Positions 35,403 through 43,835 of a stretch of 64,000 nt of DNA are shown one piece after another. The translations under genes were made by a program, and so were the position numbers. Below the pieces are notes generated by a model. That model was not told the DNA's origin. It saw nothing but the letters and a program-made list of their open reading frames with translations, and ran no database searches. Source of the stretch: Pseudomonas capeferrum (GTDB taxonomy: Bacteria; Pseudomonadota; Gammaproteobacteria; Pseudomonadales; Pseudomonadaceae). The number at the start of each line of letters is the position of its first letter. Within the stretch, counting starts at the first letter, position 1. Where the stretch lies: assembly GCF_013523055.1 (NCBI RefSeq), contig NZ_JAAMQM010000021.1, forward strand, positions 1-64,000, written 5' to 3'.

Positions 35403-37007
35403 ATGAACCAGAAGCAACCCGCGCAAAACACTGATTTCGATGTGATCGTGGTCGGCGGTGGCACCAATGGCCTGTCTGCCGGCTGCTACCTGGGCATGGA
35501 AGGCAAGAAGGTGCTGGTGCTGGAGGCCCTGGACAAGGTGGGCGGCATGGCCTCCTCGGGCTACCTGATACCTGAAGCGCCGCAGCACCTGGTCCACCCC
35601 TGCGCGCTGGACATGATGTCGATGCGCGTGCATGCCCATGTGCCGGCGGAGCTGGGCCTGGAGCAATACGGCTTCAACTCGGTCGAGCTGACGCCTGGGT
35701 ATGTGTACCTGCACCCGGACGGCCAGTCGCTGATCTTCTGGCGGGACCGCGAGCAGACCGCCGCCGAGATTCGCCGTTTCAGCCCCAGGGACGCCGACGC
35801 GTTTCTCGAATTCATGAACATCATCGACCTGTTCCTCGATATCGCGCTACCGATGATGCGGGTCGACCCGGCCCGGGCCAATCTGGGGGTAAAACTCAGG
35901 ATGGTTGGCACGGCGATCAAGCACAAGGCCTTGAAGCCCGAACTGATGGCGCTGATGACGGGTTCGGCATTGCAGGCGGCGCGCGAGCGGTTCGAGCACC
36001 CGATCACCCGTTCGGCGATGTGTGCACTCACCGGCCTTGCGGGTGATATCAGCGTTGACGGCGGCGGGATCTATTACGCCCTGCTGGGGTTCCTGCACCG
36101 GTTTGGCGTGGGGCGTGTGATCGGTGGCATGCAGCAGTTGGGCAATGCCATGCAGGTCCGCCTGGAGGCGTTGGGCGGCCAGGTGCTGGTGTCGGCCAAC
36201 GTCACTGAAATCGTTGCCAGGGATGGCCAGATCAAAGGCGTGAAACTGGCCGATGGCCGTGAGTTTTCCGCCCGCGCCGTGATTGCCGGCTGCCACCCCA
36301 AGCCTGCGCTGGAAATGGTCACACCCGGCCAGATCCCCAGGCATCTGCTGACGCGTATCGCCATGGCCCCGGCCAATGCCAAGGGCTCGGGCCCATTGAA
36401 AGTGGATGTCGCACTGCGTGGGCAGATTTCGCTGCCGCGGTTCGAAGCGGTGCGCGGCGATGGCGTCGATTTGCGCAAGACGTGCCTGCTGATCGGCACT
36501 GAAGAGGCCGTACTGGAGAACTTCGCCGCCTGCGCGCGGGGCGAGGTGCCCACGCTGCCCTACATCACCGTGGCCGCGCCCAGCGCCGCCGACCCGTCAC
36601 AGGCGCCTGAAGGCCAGGACGTACTCTACGTCTATCCGCCTGTGATGCCGGTCAACCCCAACGAAGGCTGGGATGCGCTGCGTGAACGGGTAGCCGACCA
36701 GGTGATCGAGCAGCTGTACGACTATGTCGAAGGCATCGAGGGGCAGGTCATCGGCCGCCGCATCGAGGCCGCCCCGGATTTCACTGCGCGTCTGAATACG
36801 GTGAACGGTTGCGTAGTGCATATCGACACCACCTCGATGCGCTCCAGCACCATGCGCCCGGCGCATGGCCTGGGCGGCGACATCTTACCGGTGGCGGGGC
36901 TCTACCTGGGCAGTGCCGGTATCCATCCGGGGGGCGGGGTCAATGGCATGGCTGGCCGGCTGGCGGCCAGGCGGGTCAGCCGGTATTTGCAGAAAACGCG
37001 TCGCTGA
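35403..37007 (+). CDS. FAD-dependent oxidoreductase, phytoene-desaturase-like
   Basis: A flavoprotein of about 534 aa with the N-terminal dinucleotide motif 'VIVVGGGTNGLSAGCYL', the following 'LVLEALDKVGGMASS', and the C-terminal FAD-contact 'GLYLGSAGIHPGGGVNGM' seen in phytoene desaturase/CrtI-type enzymes. Such proteins desaturate or isomerise polyisoprenoid or ring systems. In this operon it might introduce the double bonds that aromatise non-aromatic abietanes, or a later ring desaturation; this is inference. GTG 35400 is in frame, but ATG 35403 has better spacing to GGAAG. Confidence 0.83.
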   Translation: MNQKQPAQNTDFDVIVVGGGTNGLSAGCYLGMEGKKVLVLEALDKVGGMASSGYLIPEAPQHLVHPCALDMMSMRVHAHVPAELGLEQYGFNSVELTPGYVYLHPDGQSLIFWRDREQTAAEIRRFSPRDADAFLEFMNIIDLFLDIALPMMRVDPARANLGVKLRMVGTAIKHKALKPELMALMTGSALQAARERFEHPITRSAMCALTGLAGDISVDGGGIYYALLGFLHRFGVGRVIGGMQQLGNAMQVRLEALGGQVLVSANVTEIVARDGQIKGVKLADGREFSARAVIAGCHPKPALEMVTPGQIPRHLLTRIAMAPANAKGSGPLKVDVALRGQISLPRFEAVRGDGVDLRKTCLLIGTEEAVLENFAACARGEVPTLPYITVAAPSAADPSQAPEGQDVLYVYPPVMPVNPNEGWDALRERVADQVIEQLYDYVEGIEGQVIGRRIEAAPDFTARLNTVNGCVVHIDTTSMRSSTMRPAHGLGGDILPVAGLYLGSAGIHPGGGVNGMAGRLAARRVSRYLQKTRR

Positions 37008-37044
37008 AGCGCCGCCCGCCCACGGAGGTCGCAGGCGGGTGAGA

Positions 37045-37076
37045 ACCGGCAGCAGTCAAATGCTGCCGGTTTTTTT
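37045..37076 (+). terminator. Intrinsic terminator at the end of the envelope/beta-oxidation operon
   Basis: A perfect 10-bp stem (ACCGGCAGCA at 37045-37054, TGCTGCCGGT at 37061-37070), a 6-nt loop and seven T residues. The stop codon of the convergent TetR gene (37058-37056) lies inside the loop, so the hairpin also covers the 3' end of that message. Confidence 0.9.
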
Positions 37077-37721
37077 GTCTGCGCCCAATGAAAGGCTCGC
37101 AATGACGAAGTCGGCCGAATACTGGCGCCAGGTGATCATGCCTTCGGCGGAATCGGTATCCAGGCCAGCGAGTGTCGACATCGAGTAGCGGTTGGTGAAC
37201 CAGCCCGTGGTCACCAACGACGCACAGGCCAGCAGCAGGCGCGGGTTGGTGTCGGCACGGAAATCACCGCTGGCAGCCCCTCTGCGCAGGATGGCGTCGA
37301 GCTTGGCAATCAGCGCCGGGGTCATTTCCTGAAAGTGGTTACGGGGTGTTTCGTGGGCGTCGTGGTAACGAATGCCCTCCAGCGCCAGGCTGCCCAGGAA
37401 GGGGTCAAGCCGGTACTGGTCGAAGAAGTGATTGAGCACCGTACGCAACGCCACGGGCGGTGGCAGCTGCTCGACGTCCAGGTTCACCAGTTCGGACATG
37501 ATATGGCTCGACGATTCGTCCAGCACGGCCACGAACAGCCCTTCCTTGGAGCCGTAGTAGTGGTAGACCAACTGTTTGGTGACGCCGGCTTCTCTGGCGA
37601 TTTCTTCCATCCGTGCCCCGGCCAGGCCTTTTTTGGCGAACTCCCTGCGTGCAGCCGCGAGCAGACGCTTCATCGTACTGCGTTTGCCCTGTTCGCCACC
37701 GTCTGCTGCTTTGACTACCAC
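37056..37721 (-). CDS. TetR-family regulator next to the P450 operon
   Basis: A 221-aa TetR regulator with a clear helix-turn-helix ('MEEIAREAGVTKQLVYHYYG', about residues 38-57) and a C-terminal domain of the type common in catabolic repressors. GTG at 37721 is preceded by GAGGAG; the ATG just upstream runs into a stop. It is divergent from the P450 gene, and a 25-bp palindrome lies in the gap. It therefore most likely represses its own gene and the P450 operon until a diterpenoid is present. Confidence 0.88.
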   Translation of the reverse strand: MVVKAADGGEQGKRSTMKRLLAAARREFAKKGLAGARMEEIAREAGVTKQLVYHYYGSKEGLFVAVLDESSSHIMSELVNLDVEQLPPPVALRTVLNHFFDQYRLDPFLGSLALEGIRYHDAHETPRNHFQEMTPALIAKLDAILRRGAASGDFRADTNPRLLLACASLVTTGWFTNRYSMSTLAGLDTDSAEGMITWRQYSADFVIASLSLGADKKTGSI

Positions 37722-37784
37722 CCTGGACTCCTCATGCCGGTGTTGGCCTTGTTGTTCACACCTTGAAGCATTTACCCGGCTGCC

Positions 37785-37809
37785 TTCGTTTGACCCGGAG
37801 TCAAACGAA
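37785..37809. promoter_or_regulatory. Probable TetR operator between the regulator and P450 genes
   Basis: The 25-bp perfect inverted repeat has 10-bp arms (TTCGTTTGAC at 37785-37794 and GTCAAACGAA at 37800-37809) around a 5-bp centre. Size and symmetry fit a TetR dimer site, and it lies 64 bp upstream of the divergent TetR start. Confidence 0.75.
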
Positions 37810-37924
37810 TCGGGCTACCCGCAGTCAGGCAAGCGCCTACCATAGGTTGGCAGGCGAGGCATCGTACGTAAAGCGCCGAAACACCGGCCGGCAGGCAAGA
37901 ATAAAAACAACACAGGAGACCCTG

Positions 37925-39202
37925 ATGAGTAACCAAAGCGCAGCACTGGACCTGGCAACCGCGTACAACGCCGTGTCGGAAATGTACCGCGGTACTGACT
38001 TGGACATTCATGCGGTGTGCCGTGAACAACGGCTGAAATCGCCCATTTACGAGGGCGATTTCATTACCCAGTTCGGGGTGCCGACCAATGCCGGGACTCA
38101 GCAAGGTACTCGCCCGACCTATGCGTTGTTCAAGTACCAGGATGTGATGACCGTCCTTCGCGACGGCGCTACCTACACCAGCGGGTTTATCGCCGAAGGC
38201 CTGGGCGCGTTCTTCGATGGCCTGATCATCCTGGCCATGGACGGCGACGAACACCGCAAGGTGCGCGCCCTGTTACAACCGGCGTTCATGCCGGAAACCG
38301 TCAACAAGTGGCGCCCGCAGATCGACCAGGTGATCCGCGAAGAGTACATCCGCCCAATGTTGCCAGCGAAAAAAGCCGACCTGATGAAGTTCGGCCTCGA
38401 GCTGCCGATTCGCATCATGTACGCATTGATGGGATTCCCCTCCGACGACCCATCCAAGTACAAGCAGTACGCTGCCTGGGCACTGGCCATCGTGGGGGGG
38501 AATCAGATCGACCCGAGCAAGATGGTCGAGGCGCGTCGCCAGGCCGGCATCGCGGTAAAGGGGTTGTATGACGCGCTGGCTGAAGTCGTGGTGCAACGCA
38601 GGAAGGAAGGCAGCCAGGGCGACGATGTGGTGGGTCGCCTGCTGCGCGCCGAATACGAAGGGCGCACGCTAGACGACCACGAGGTCATCACCTTTACCCG
38701 CTCGTTGTTGCCAGCGGCCGGCGAAACCACCACGCGCATGTTCGGCTCGGTAATGACCTTGCTGCTGACCACACCGGGCTTGCTGGAGCGGGTCAAGGCT
38801 GACCGCAGCCTGATCGCCAAGCTGATGGACGAAACCACGCGTTTCGAGCCGGTGGCAACGTTCAAGGTTCGCGAAACGGCCAAGGACGTCGAGTTTCACG
38901 GCGTGAAAATCCCCAAGGGTTCGTTCGTGCAGTGCATGGTGGTGTCGGCCAACCGCGACGAGGACGCCTTCGAGGCCCCCGACGTCTTCGACATCGATCG
39001 CAAGCCCAAGCCTTCCTTCGGCTTCGGCTTCGGTCCGCACATGTGCATCGGCCAATTTGTCGCCAAGGTCGAGATCAGTTGCGCGGTCAACGCCATCCTC
39101 GACCTGTTCCCCAACCTGCGCCTTGACCCCAGCCAGCCGCTGCCGGTGATCGGCGGCGCGCAACTGCGCGGTGTATCCAAACTTCCAGTGATCTGGGACT
39201 GA
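37925..39202 (+). CDS. ditQ: Cytochrome P450, probably the abietane diterpenoid hydroxylase (CYP226-like)
   Basis: A soluble bacterial P450 of 425 aa. Visible motifs are the I-helix oxygen-activating 'AAGETTT' (264-270), the ExxR pair E303/R306, and the heme loop 'FGFGFGPHMCIG' with the cysteine ligand C374. ATG at 37925 follows AGGAG; a longer open frame upstream covers the promoter and is not used. In P. abietaniphila the ditQ P450 binds dehydroabietic acid and is needed for growth on it. By family and context this is the same enzyme, though I cannot compute identity. Electron partners are encoded at 43.8-45.4 kb. Confidence 0.82.
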   Translation: MSNQSAALDLATAYNAVSEMYRGTDLDIHAVCREQRLKSPIYEGDFITQFGVPTNAGTQQGTRPTYALFKYQDVMTVLRDGATYTSGFIAEGLGAFFDGLIILAMDGDEHRKVRALLQPAFMPETVNKWRPQIDQVIREEYIRPMLPAKKADLMKFGLELPIRIMYALMGFPSDDPSKYKQYAAWALAIVGGNQIDPSKMVEARRQAGIAVKGLYDALAEVVVQRRKEGSQGDDVVGRLLRAEYEGRTLDDHEVITFTRSLLPAAGETTTRMFGSVMTLLLTTPGLLERVKADRSLIAKLMDETTRFEPVATFKVRETAKDVEFHGVKIPKGSFVQCMVVSANRDEDAFEAPDVFDIDRKPKPSFGFGFGPHMCIGQFVAKVEISCAVNAILDLFPNLRLDPSQPLPVIGGAQLRGVSKLPVIWD

Positions 39203-39213
39203 GCCAGCACCCG

Positions 39214-39237
39214 ACCCATACCCATACCCATACCCAG
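39214..39237 (+). repeat. Short tandem repeat (ACCCAT, four units)
   Basis: Three exact ACCCAT units and a fourth ACCCAG lie in the 75-bp gap between the P450 gene and the next gene. Such repeats can vary in number by slippage, but this one is outside any reading frame and promoter that I can see. Confidence 0.7.
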
Positions 39238-39277
39238 TAGTCAGCTTTGCAGCCTTACAAAAACAATAGAGGGCACT

Positions 39278-40309
39278 ATGAGAACGTTCAAAACCATTCC
39301 AGAGCGTGGTGATTTCGGCTTTCAACAACTGGTGGGCCCGCACAAGGTGAGCGGTGCCTCGATGTCGGCCGAGCGCGGCTTTTTCGGCCTGCACCTGAGC
39401 AAGAGTTCGCCGTTCGGGTCGGTGCGCGATGAGCAAGGCAACATCTATTCCTTCGTTCGTTCGCTGATGGCCCCCAATGGCACGCCGAACCCGACCAAGT
39501 TCTTCTACCTGAACAATCACGTCGACAACATCAACCTGCGCATGGACCACGAAAAGATGGCCAAGCAGGCGCTGACACTCATGCCCGTGCACAGCCTGGA
39601 GGGTGATACCGCGCGTTGGGCCAGCCAACCGGGCGAGCCGGGCAACGGCTGGGAAATCACCGCCAGCAGCGAACGCCTGACCTGGAAGGAGGAAGGCCTG
39701 TTTCATATCGAGGGGCGTTTGCTTGGGCCGGGATTGCAGTGGTACTTGCCGGGTGTGGAGTGGGGCACGTTCTACGTTTCGCAGCTGTGGGATGTGGCGG
39801 GCGTGTGTGAGGGTCGACCGGTCAAGGGCGCATTGGCACTGGACCAGTTCTACATGGCTGAAGGAGGCGCCATCCATTTCAAGAAAGACCTGGTGGTGAA
39901 CAACAACAAGCATGTGATCTGGTGGTCCTTCGTCACTGTGTACACCGACGGCACCTGGGATACAGGCTCGTTCATGGTTGGTCACGACCACCTCGGCTAT
40001 GCCTTTTTCAACAATGAAAAAGGCGAAGTTCGGGTCACTACCGATATCGAAGGCCAGACCGAGCACAAGGACGGCAGCTACTTCCTGAAGTCCGCCCGAA
40101 TCGTGCTGGAAGGCAAGGAGGAATGGGAGTTCCTGCCGGACGAGAAGGGCGAGATGATCGACTTTGTCGGTGGCTTCCCGATCACGGCGCAGCAGGAAGG
40201 GCGCTGGCGCCGGGTAGGCGATACCCGCGAGCCGTCGCATTGGCTTGGCTGGGGTGAATCGGACCGGCGCAACGGCTCTGCGCGCAACGTGCTGGGCAAG
40301 GACGTGTAA
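39278..40309 (+). CDS. Unrecognised 343-aa protein linked to the P450 gene
   Basis: I do not recognise a family with certainty. The protein is soluble, without signal peptide or membrane segments, and rich in beta-strand with many Trp, Tyr, Phe and Gly residues. It shows two roughly similar halves with motifs such as 'YLPGVEWGTFYVSQLWDV' and 'KHVIWWSFVTVYTDGTWD'. This recalls lipocalin-like AttH/CrtC (hydroxyneurosporene synthase) folds, whose members hydrate or bind terpenoids, but the match is by impression only. It lies 75 bp after the P450 gene and before an SDR in the same operon, so it may hydrate, isomerise or bind a diterpenoid. Confidence 0.6.
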   Translation: MRTFKTIPERGDFGFQQLVGPHKVSGASMSAERGFFGLHLSKSSPFGSVRDEQGNIYSFVRSLMAPNGTPNPTKFFYLNNHVDNINLRMDHEKMAKQALTLMPVHSLEGDTARWASQPGEPGNGWEITASSERLTWKEEGLFHIEGRLLGPGLQWYLPGVEWGTFYVSQLWDVAGVCEGRPVKGALALDQFYMAEGGAIHFKKDLVVNNNKHVIWWSFVTVYTDGTWDTGSFMVGHDHLGYAFFNNEKGEVRVTTDIEGQTEHKDGSYFLKSARIVLEGKEEWEFLPDEKGEMIDFVGGFPITAQQEGRWRRVGDTREPSHWLGWGESDRRNGSARNVLGKDV

Positions 40310-40394
40310 GACCGCTGGGTGCGCCTGCCGGCCGGCGAGCAGGCGCACGCACGTGGGCAAGATCCTCAACCAATAACAACAATAAGGAACCGCG

Positions 40395-41183
40395 ATGAAA
40401 TTTCGCAACAAAGTGGTGCTGGTTACCGGCGCGGGCCGCGGCATGGGCCGTGCGATTGCCCTGGCCTATGCGCGCGAAGGTGCACGGGTGGTGGTCTCGG
40501 CACGTACTGCACGGTACGGCGAAGAAACCGTCGAGCAGATTCGGGCGCTGGGTACCGAAGCGTGCCTGGTAGGCGGCGACATCGCCGATCGTGAGGCGAT
40601 CAAGTCAATGGTCGAGGGCGGCGTGGCGCAGTTCGGCGGCCTGGACATCGTGGTGCATTGCGCCGCCGACACCCGTCACGGGCTGATCGCCGAAATGCCG
40701 GATGACGCGTTCGACCACATCGTGCGCAGCAATATCCAATCGTTGTTCTGGCTGGCCAAGGACAGCGCGCCTTATCTCTCCAAGGCAGTCGACAAGGGTC
40801 GGCTGATCTTCATCTCTTCCGGTGAAGCCAACCGCAAATACACCCCGCGGCTGATTGCCTATGGGTCCAGCAAAGCCTTCATGAATGCATTCGCTCGTGG
40901 GCTGGCGGTGGAATTCGGTGCCATGAACATTCTGGTCAACGTAGTCGAGCCCGGTCTTATCGGCACTGACCATATGCTGGAAACCCTGGGGCAGGAGCTT
41001 CCACACAAGCTCGCGGCGCACTTTCCGGTCGGGCGTCTGGGCGAGTCCACCGACATTGCCAATGCGGTGCTCTTCCTGACCTCCAACGAGGCGTCCTATA
41101 TCACCGGCACCTCACTGCTGGTGGACGGTGGCGCCACCATGGTCGCGCTGCCCAAGGTCGAAGAAATTCTCAAGGGCCAGTAA
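40395..41183 (+). CDS. Short-chain dehydrogenase/reductase (SDR)
   Basis: A 262-aa classical SDR with TGAGRGMG near residue 12, the serine in 'FISSGEANRK', and a catalytic YGSSK near residue 156. It lies in the P450 operon and could oxidise the alcohol made by the P450 to the ketone (for example the 7-oxo acid, the known substrate of the ring dioxygenase). That assignment is inference from order and pathway. Confidence 0.87.
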   Translation: MKFRNKVVLVTGAGRGMGRAIALAYAREGARVVVSARTARYGEETVEQIRALGTEACLVGGDIADREAIKSMVEGGVAQFGGLDIVVHCAADTRHGLIAEMPDDAFDHIVRSNIQSLFWLAKDSAPYLSKAVDKGRLIFISSGEANRKYTPRLIAYGSSKAFMNAFARGLAVEFGAMNILVNVVEPGLIGTDHMLETLGQELPHKLAAHFPVGRLGESTDIANAVLFLTSNEASYITGTSLLVDGGATMVALPKVEEILKGQ

Positions 41184-41213
41184 CCACGCCACGCTTGTTC
41201 CGGGAGTTATGTC

Positions 41214-42503
41214 ATGACTACAGATACTCGCAACCGCCAGCACGCTGGCAATGATTTTTCAGAATTCAAGCGCGGTTGGCGCGTGGTCCTGCTGGGGCTG
41301 TTCGGTATCTGCACCAGCATCACCGCCGCCTTGCTTTACGCGTTTGGCACTCTTGTGATTCCGTTGGAACAGGCCTTTGGCTGGAGTCGCGGTGACTTGC
41401 AGGCGTCGATTTCCTTTCTGTTTGCCGGGGTGGCGATCTCTACCCAGGTGGTCGGCTGGCTGTATCGCCGCTACGGTCTGCGCCGGGTCGCCATTGTCTC
41501 GATCATGCTGCAGATCGTCGGCTACTTCGCCATCACCCAGATCCAAGGCTCGATTGCCTGGCTGTACCTGGCGTTCTTCAGTATGCCGATCGTGTGTGCC
41601 GGTACCATTGCGATCACCTGGACGCAGCTGGTCAACCTGTGGTTCGAGCGCAACCGGGGGCTGGCCCTGGCAGTGATCCTGTGCGGGACCGGGCTGATGG
41701 CGATGATCCTGCCGCCGTTGTTGTCCCGCCTGATCGCCGCCTATGGTTGGCAAGCCGGGTTCATTGCCTTGGCGGCGATGCCGCTGCTGTTCACGCTGCC
41801 ACTGTCGGTGATGTGGTTGCGCATGCCGGTCGACCCTGCGAGGACGGATTCGTCGACGCCGCAAACGACACCGCAGTTGTCCGGCATGAGCTTCAGGCAG
41901 GCGCTGCGCTCGGGCAAGTACTGGGGTTTCAATGTCGCCTTGATTCTTTCGGTGTCGTTGACCGTGGGCATGGTCACCAACATGGTGCCGATGCTGCAAA
42001 GCAAGGGCCTGAGCGCCCAGCAGGCCAGCCAGATCTTCAGTACGTTCGGCATTTCGATCATTGGCGGACGCTTGCTGGTGGGCTACCTGCTGGATCGCTA
42101 TTCCCCTTCGCTGGTGGCTGCCGTGAGCCTTGCGCTGCCTGCGCTGGGGTGCGCGATCTTCTTTTTCGGCGGCGCGCAGCAGGTTCCGCTGCTGGTGCTG
42201 GCCACCCTGTGCATTGGCGCCAGTGCCGGCGCCGAATTCGACCTGGCGGCGTTTCTGATGGCGCGTTACTTCGGCCTGAAGGATTACGCGCGGATCTTTG
42301 GCCTGCATCTGTGCCTGATCACCATCGTGTCCGGGCTGGTGCCGATGCTGTTCGGCCATCTGTTTGACGTGTACGGCAGTTATTCCGCGGTGCTGGTGAG
42401 CTGCTTCTGCTGCGCCATCATCGGCCCGACCATTCTGCTGTGGCTGAGAATGGAACCGGCATTTCAAGCGCTGCAGCGCCAGCTGAAGCAACAACCCGCC
42501 TAA
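41214..42503 (+). CDS. MFS transporter
   Basis: A 429-aa protein with twelve hydrophobic segments and the MFS pattern ('WLYRRYGLRRVAIVS' in loop 2-3, 'LWFERNRGLALAVILCGTG' in the middle region), close to the monocarboxylate/oxalate-formate antiporter group. It is clearly paralogous to the minus-strand MFS gene at 45.4-46.7 kb, with which it shares the N-terminal 'AALLY(A/G)FGTLV(I/V)P' block. It is a candidate for uptake of a resin acid or exit of an intermediate. Confidence 0.88.
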   Translation: MTTDTRNRQHAGNDFSEFKRGWRVVLLGLFGICTSITAALLYAFGTLVIPLEQAFGWSRGDLQASISFLFAGVAISTQVVGWLYRRYGLRRVAIVSIMLQIVGYFAITQIQGSIAWLYLAFFSMPIVCAGTIAITWTQLVNLWFERNRGLALAVILCGTGLMAMILPPLLSRLIAAYGWQAGFIALAAMPLLFTLPLSVMWLRMPVDPARTDSSTPQTTPQLSGMSFRQALRSGKYWGFNVALILSVSLTVGMVTNMVPMLQSKGLSAQQASQIFSTFGISIIGGRLLVGYLLDRYSPSLVAAVSLALPALGCAIFFFGGAQQVPLLVLATLCIGASAGAEFDLAAFLMARYFGLKDYARIFGLHLCLITIVSGLVPMLFGHLFDVYGSYSAVLVSCFCCAIIGPTILLWLRMEPAFQALQRQLKQQPA

Positions 42504-42516
42504 GGACGAACCTCAC

Positions 42517-42867
42517 ATGACGATGGACAAACACGCGATCGAACACTTTCTGCATGGCCAGATCGACTGCTGGAATCGGGGCGACAAGGAGGGGTTTCTT
42601 GCCCACTACCGCAGCGTGTCGCCAAATGGCTTGAACATCGAGTATGTCGGCAAGCCGCAGCACGACGCCTGGCAGGTGCTGGAAGGCATGTGGGCGCAAC
42701 AGCAGCCGAAAATCCGCGTTCAGGTGCGCCAGTGCATCATCAATGGCGTTGAGGCGGCCTGCCACCACCTCAACGCCTTTCGCGAGCAGGAGGGCGGCAT
42801 AGAGACGATCGAGCTGTACCGGTTCGAAGAGGGGAGGTTGTTCGTGCGTTACTTCATCAACCTGTAG
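42517..42867 (+). CDS. SnoaL/NTF2-like small protein
   Basis: A 116-aa protein with the size and pattern of the SnoaL-like NTF2 fold: helix 'IEHFLHGQIDCWNRGDKEGFLAHY', then strands ending 'IELYRFEEGRLFVRYFINL'. Such proteins are small cone-shaped isomerases, cyclases or hydratases, for example ketosteroid isomerase. A double-bond shift on a keto-terpenoid would be a natural role. It is the last gene of the P450 operon, 13 bp after the MFS gene. Confidence 0.72.
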   Translation: MTMDKHAIEHFLHGQIDCWNRGDKEGFLAHYRSVSPNGLNIEYVGKPQHDAWQVLEGMWAQQQPKIRVQVRQCIINGVEAACHHLNAFREQEGGIETIELYRFEEGRLFVRYFINL

Positions 42868-42933
42868 CCGCAACGACCGGGCGTACTGGCGCGGGGGGAT
42901 GCGCCGGTAGCACCCGGCATCTGCCGTGTGCGT

Positions 42934-43767
42934 TCACGCACCATCGGTAGAGCAGGAGAGCTCGCGCCAGTGTTCTATCTGCGCGAGCATCCTGTTGAGC
43001 TTTTCGCCGACCTGCTGGTAGGCGTCGGAGCCGGCCAGGTAGCGCAGTGGTGGCTGCTCGGTGTTGGCCAGGTGCACCAGGGCTGCGCCCAGTTTCGATG
43101 GGTTGCCGGTCTGCTGATGGTTGCCGGCGGCTGACGCGCCCTTGACCTTGGCCGTGAACGCGGCGTAGTCCTCCAGTCCGCGTGCACCAAATGCTGCAGA
43201 GCTGGCATCGAGGAAGTCAGTGCGAAACACCCCGGGTTCCACCAGCGTGACCTTGATGCCGAACTGGGCCACTTCCTGGGCCAGGGACTCGGAGAAACCC
43301 TCCACCGCGAACTTGGAGGCGCAATACAACGCCGCTCCTCCCATGCCCAGCACACCGCCCATGGACGACACATTGAATACGTGGCCGCTGCGTTGCGCGC
43401 GCATTACGGGCAGCACGGCGCGACACACGTTGAACACACCAAACACATTGGTGGCAAACTGCTTTTCGGCATCGCTCGCCAGGTTCTCCTCGAAAGGCGC
43501 CAGTTGGCCGTACCCGGCGTTGTTGACCAGCACGTCGATTCGACCGAATTGGGCCATGGCCGCCTTGACGGCGGTCAGCGCCTGAGCTTCATTGCTCACA
43601 TCCAGTGCCACCGCCAACACGCGGTCAGCGTATTCGGCAAACACGCCTTGCAGGCTTTCCAGGCGACGGCCACTGACCACTACCCGGTCACCATCCGCCA
43701 GCGCCGCACGGGCAATGGCGGCGCCCAACCCGCGGCCCGCGCCGGTCACAAACCAGACTTTGTTCAT
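42934..43767 (-). CDS. Short-chain dehydrogenase/reductase (SDR)
   Basis: A 277-aa SDR with TGAGRGLG near residue 8, 'NNAGYG' near residue 85, the serine in 'NVSSMGGVLG' and YCASK near residue 150. It belongs to the 'classical SDR with C-terminal extension' type often annotated as oxidoreductase/retinol dehydrogenase-like. It is the last gene of the minus-strand operon that begins with the MFS gene at 46.7 kb and includes the ferredoxin and reductase. Confidence 0.87.
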   Translation of the reverse strand: MNKVWFVTGAGRGLGAAIARAALADGDRVVVSGRRLESLQGVFAEYADRVLAVALDVSNEAQALTAVKAAMAQFGRIDVLVNNAGYGQLAPFEENLASDAEKQFATNVFGVFNVCRAVLPVMRAQRSGHVFNVSSMGGVLGMGGAALYCASKFAVEGFSESLAQEVAQFGIKVTLVEPGVFRTDFLDASSAAFGARGLEDYAAFTAKVKGASAAGNHQQTGNPSKLGAALVHLANTEQPPLRYLAGSDAYQQVGEKLNRMLAQIEHWRELSCSTDGA

Positions 43768-43835
43768 TGCATCGCTCCAGCAGATTGTGCAAAGCCGCGT
43801 TCGCAGAACGCGGCGGATTGCCGTTCAGGGCGACG

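Noticed and set aside
37763..37924. 54-residue N-terminal extension of the P450
   Set aside because: It would cover the palindromic operator and promoter. The ATG at 37925 has a strong ribosome-binding site and gives a normal soluble P450 N-terminus.
38669..40444. 591-codon open frame on the minus strand
   Set aside because: It is antisense to the P450 and the 343-aa gene, crosses their intergenic repeat, and lacks a ribosome-binding site and family features.
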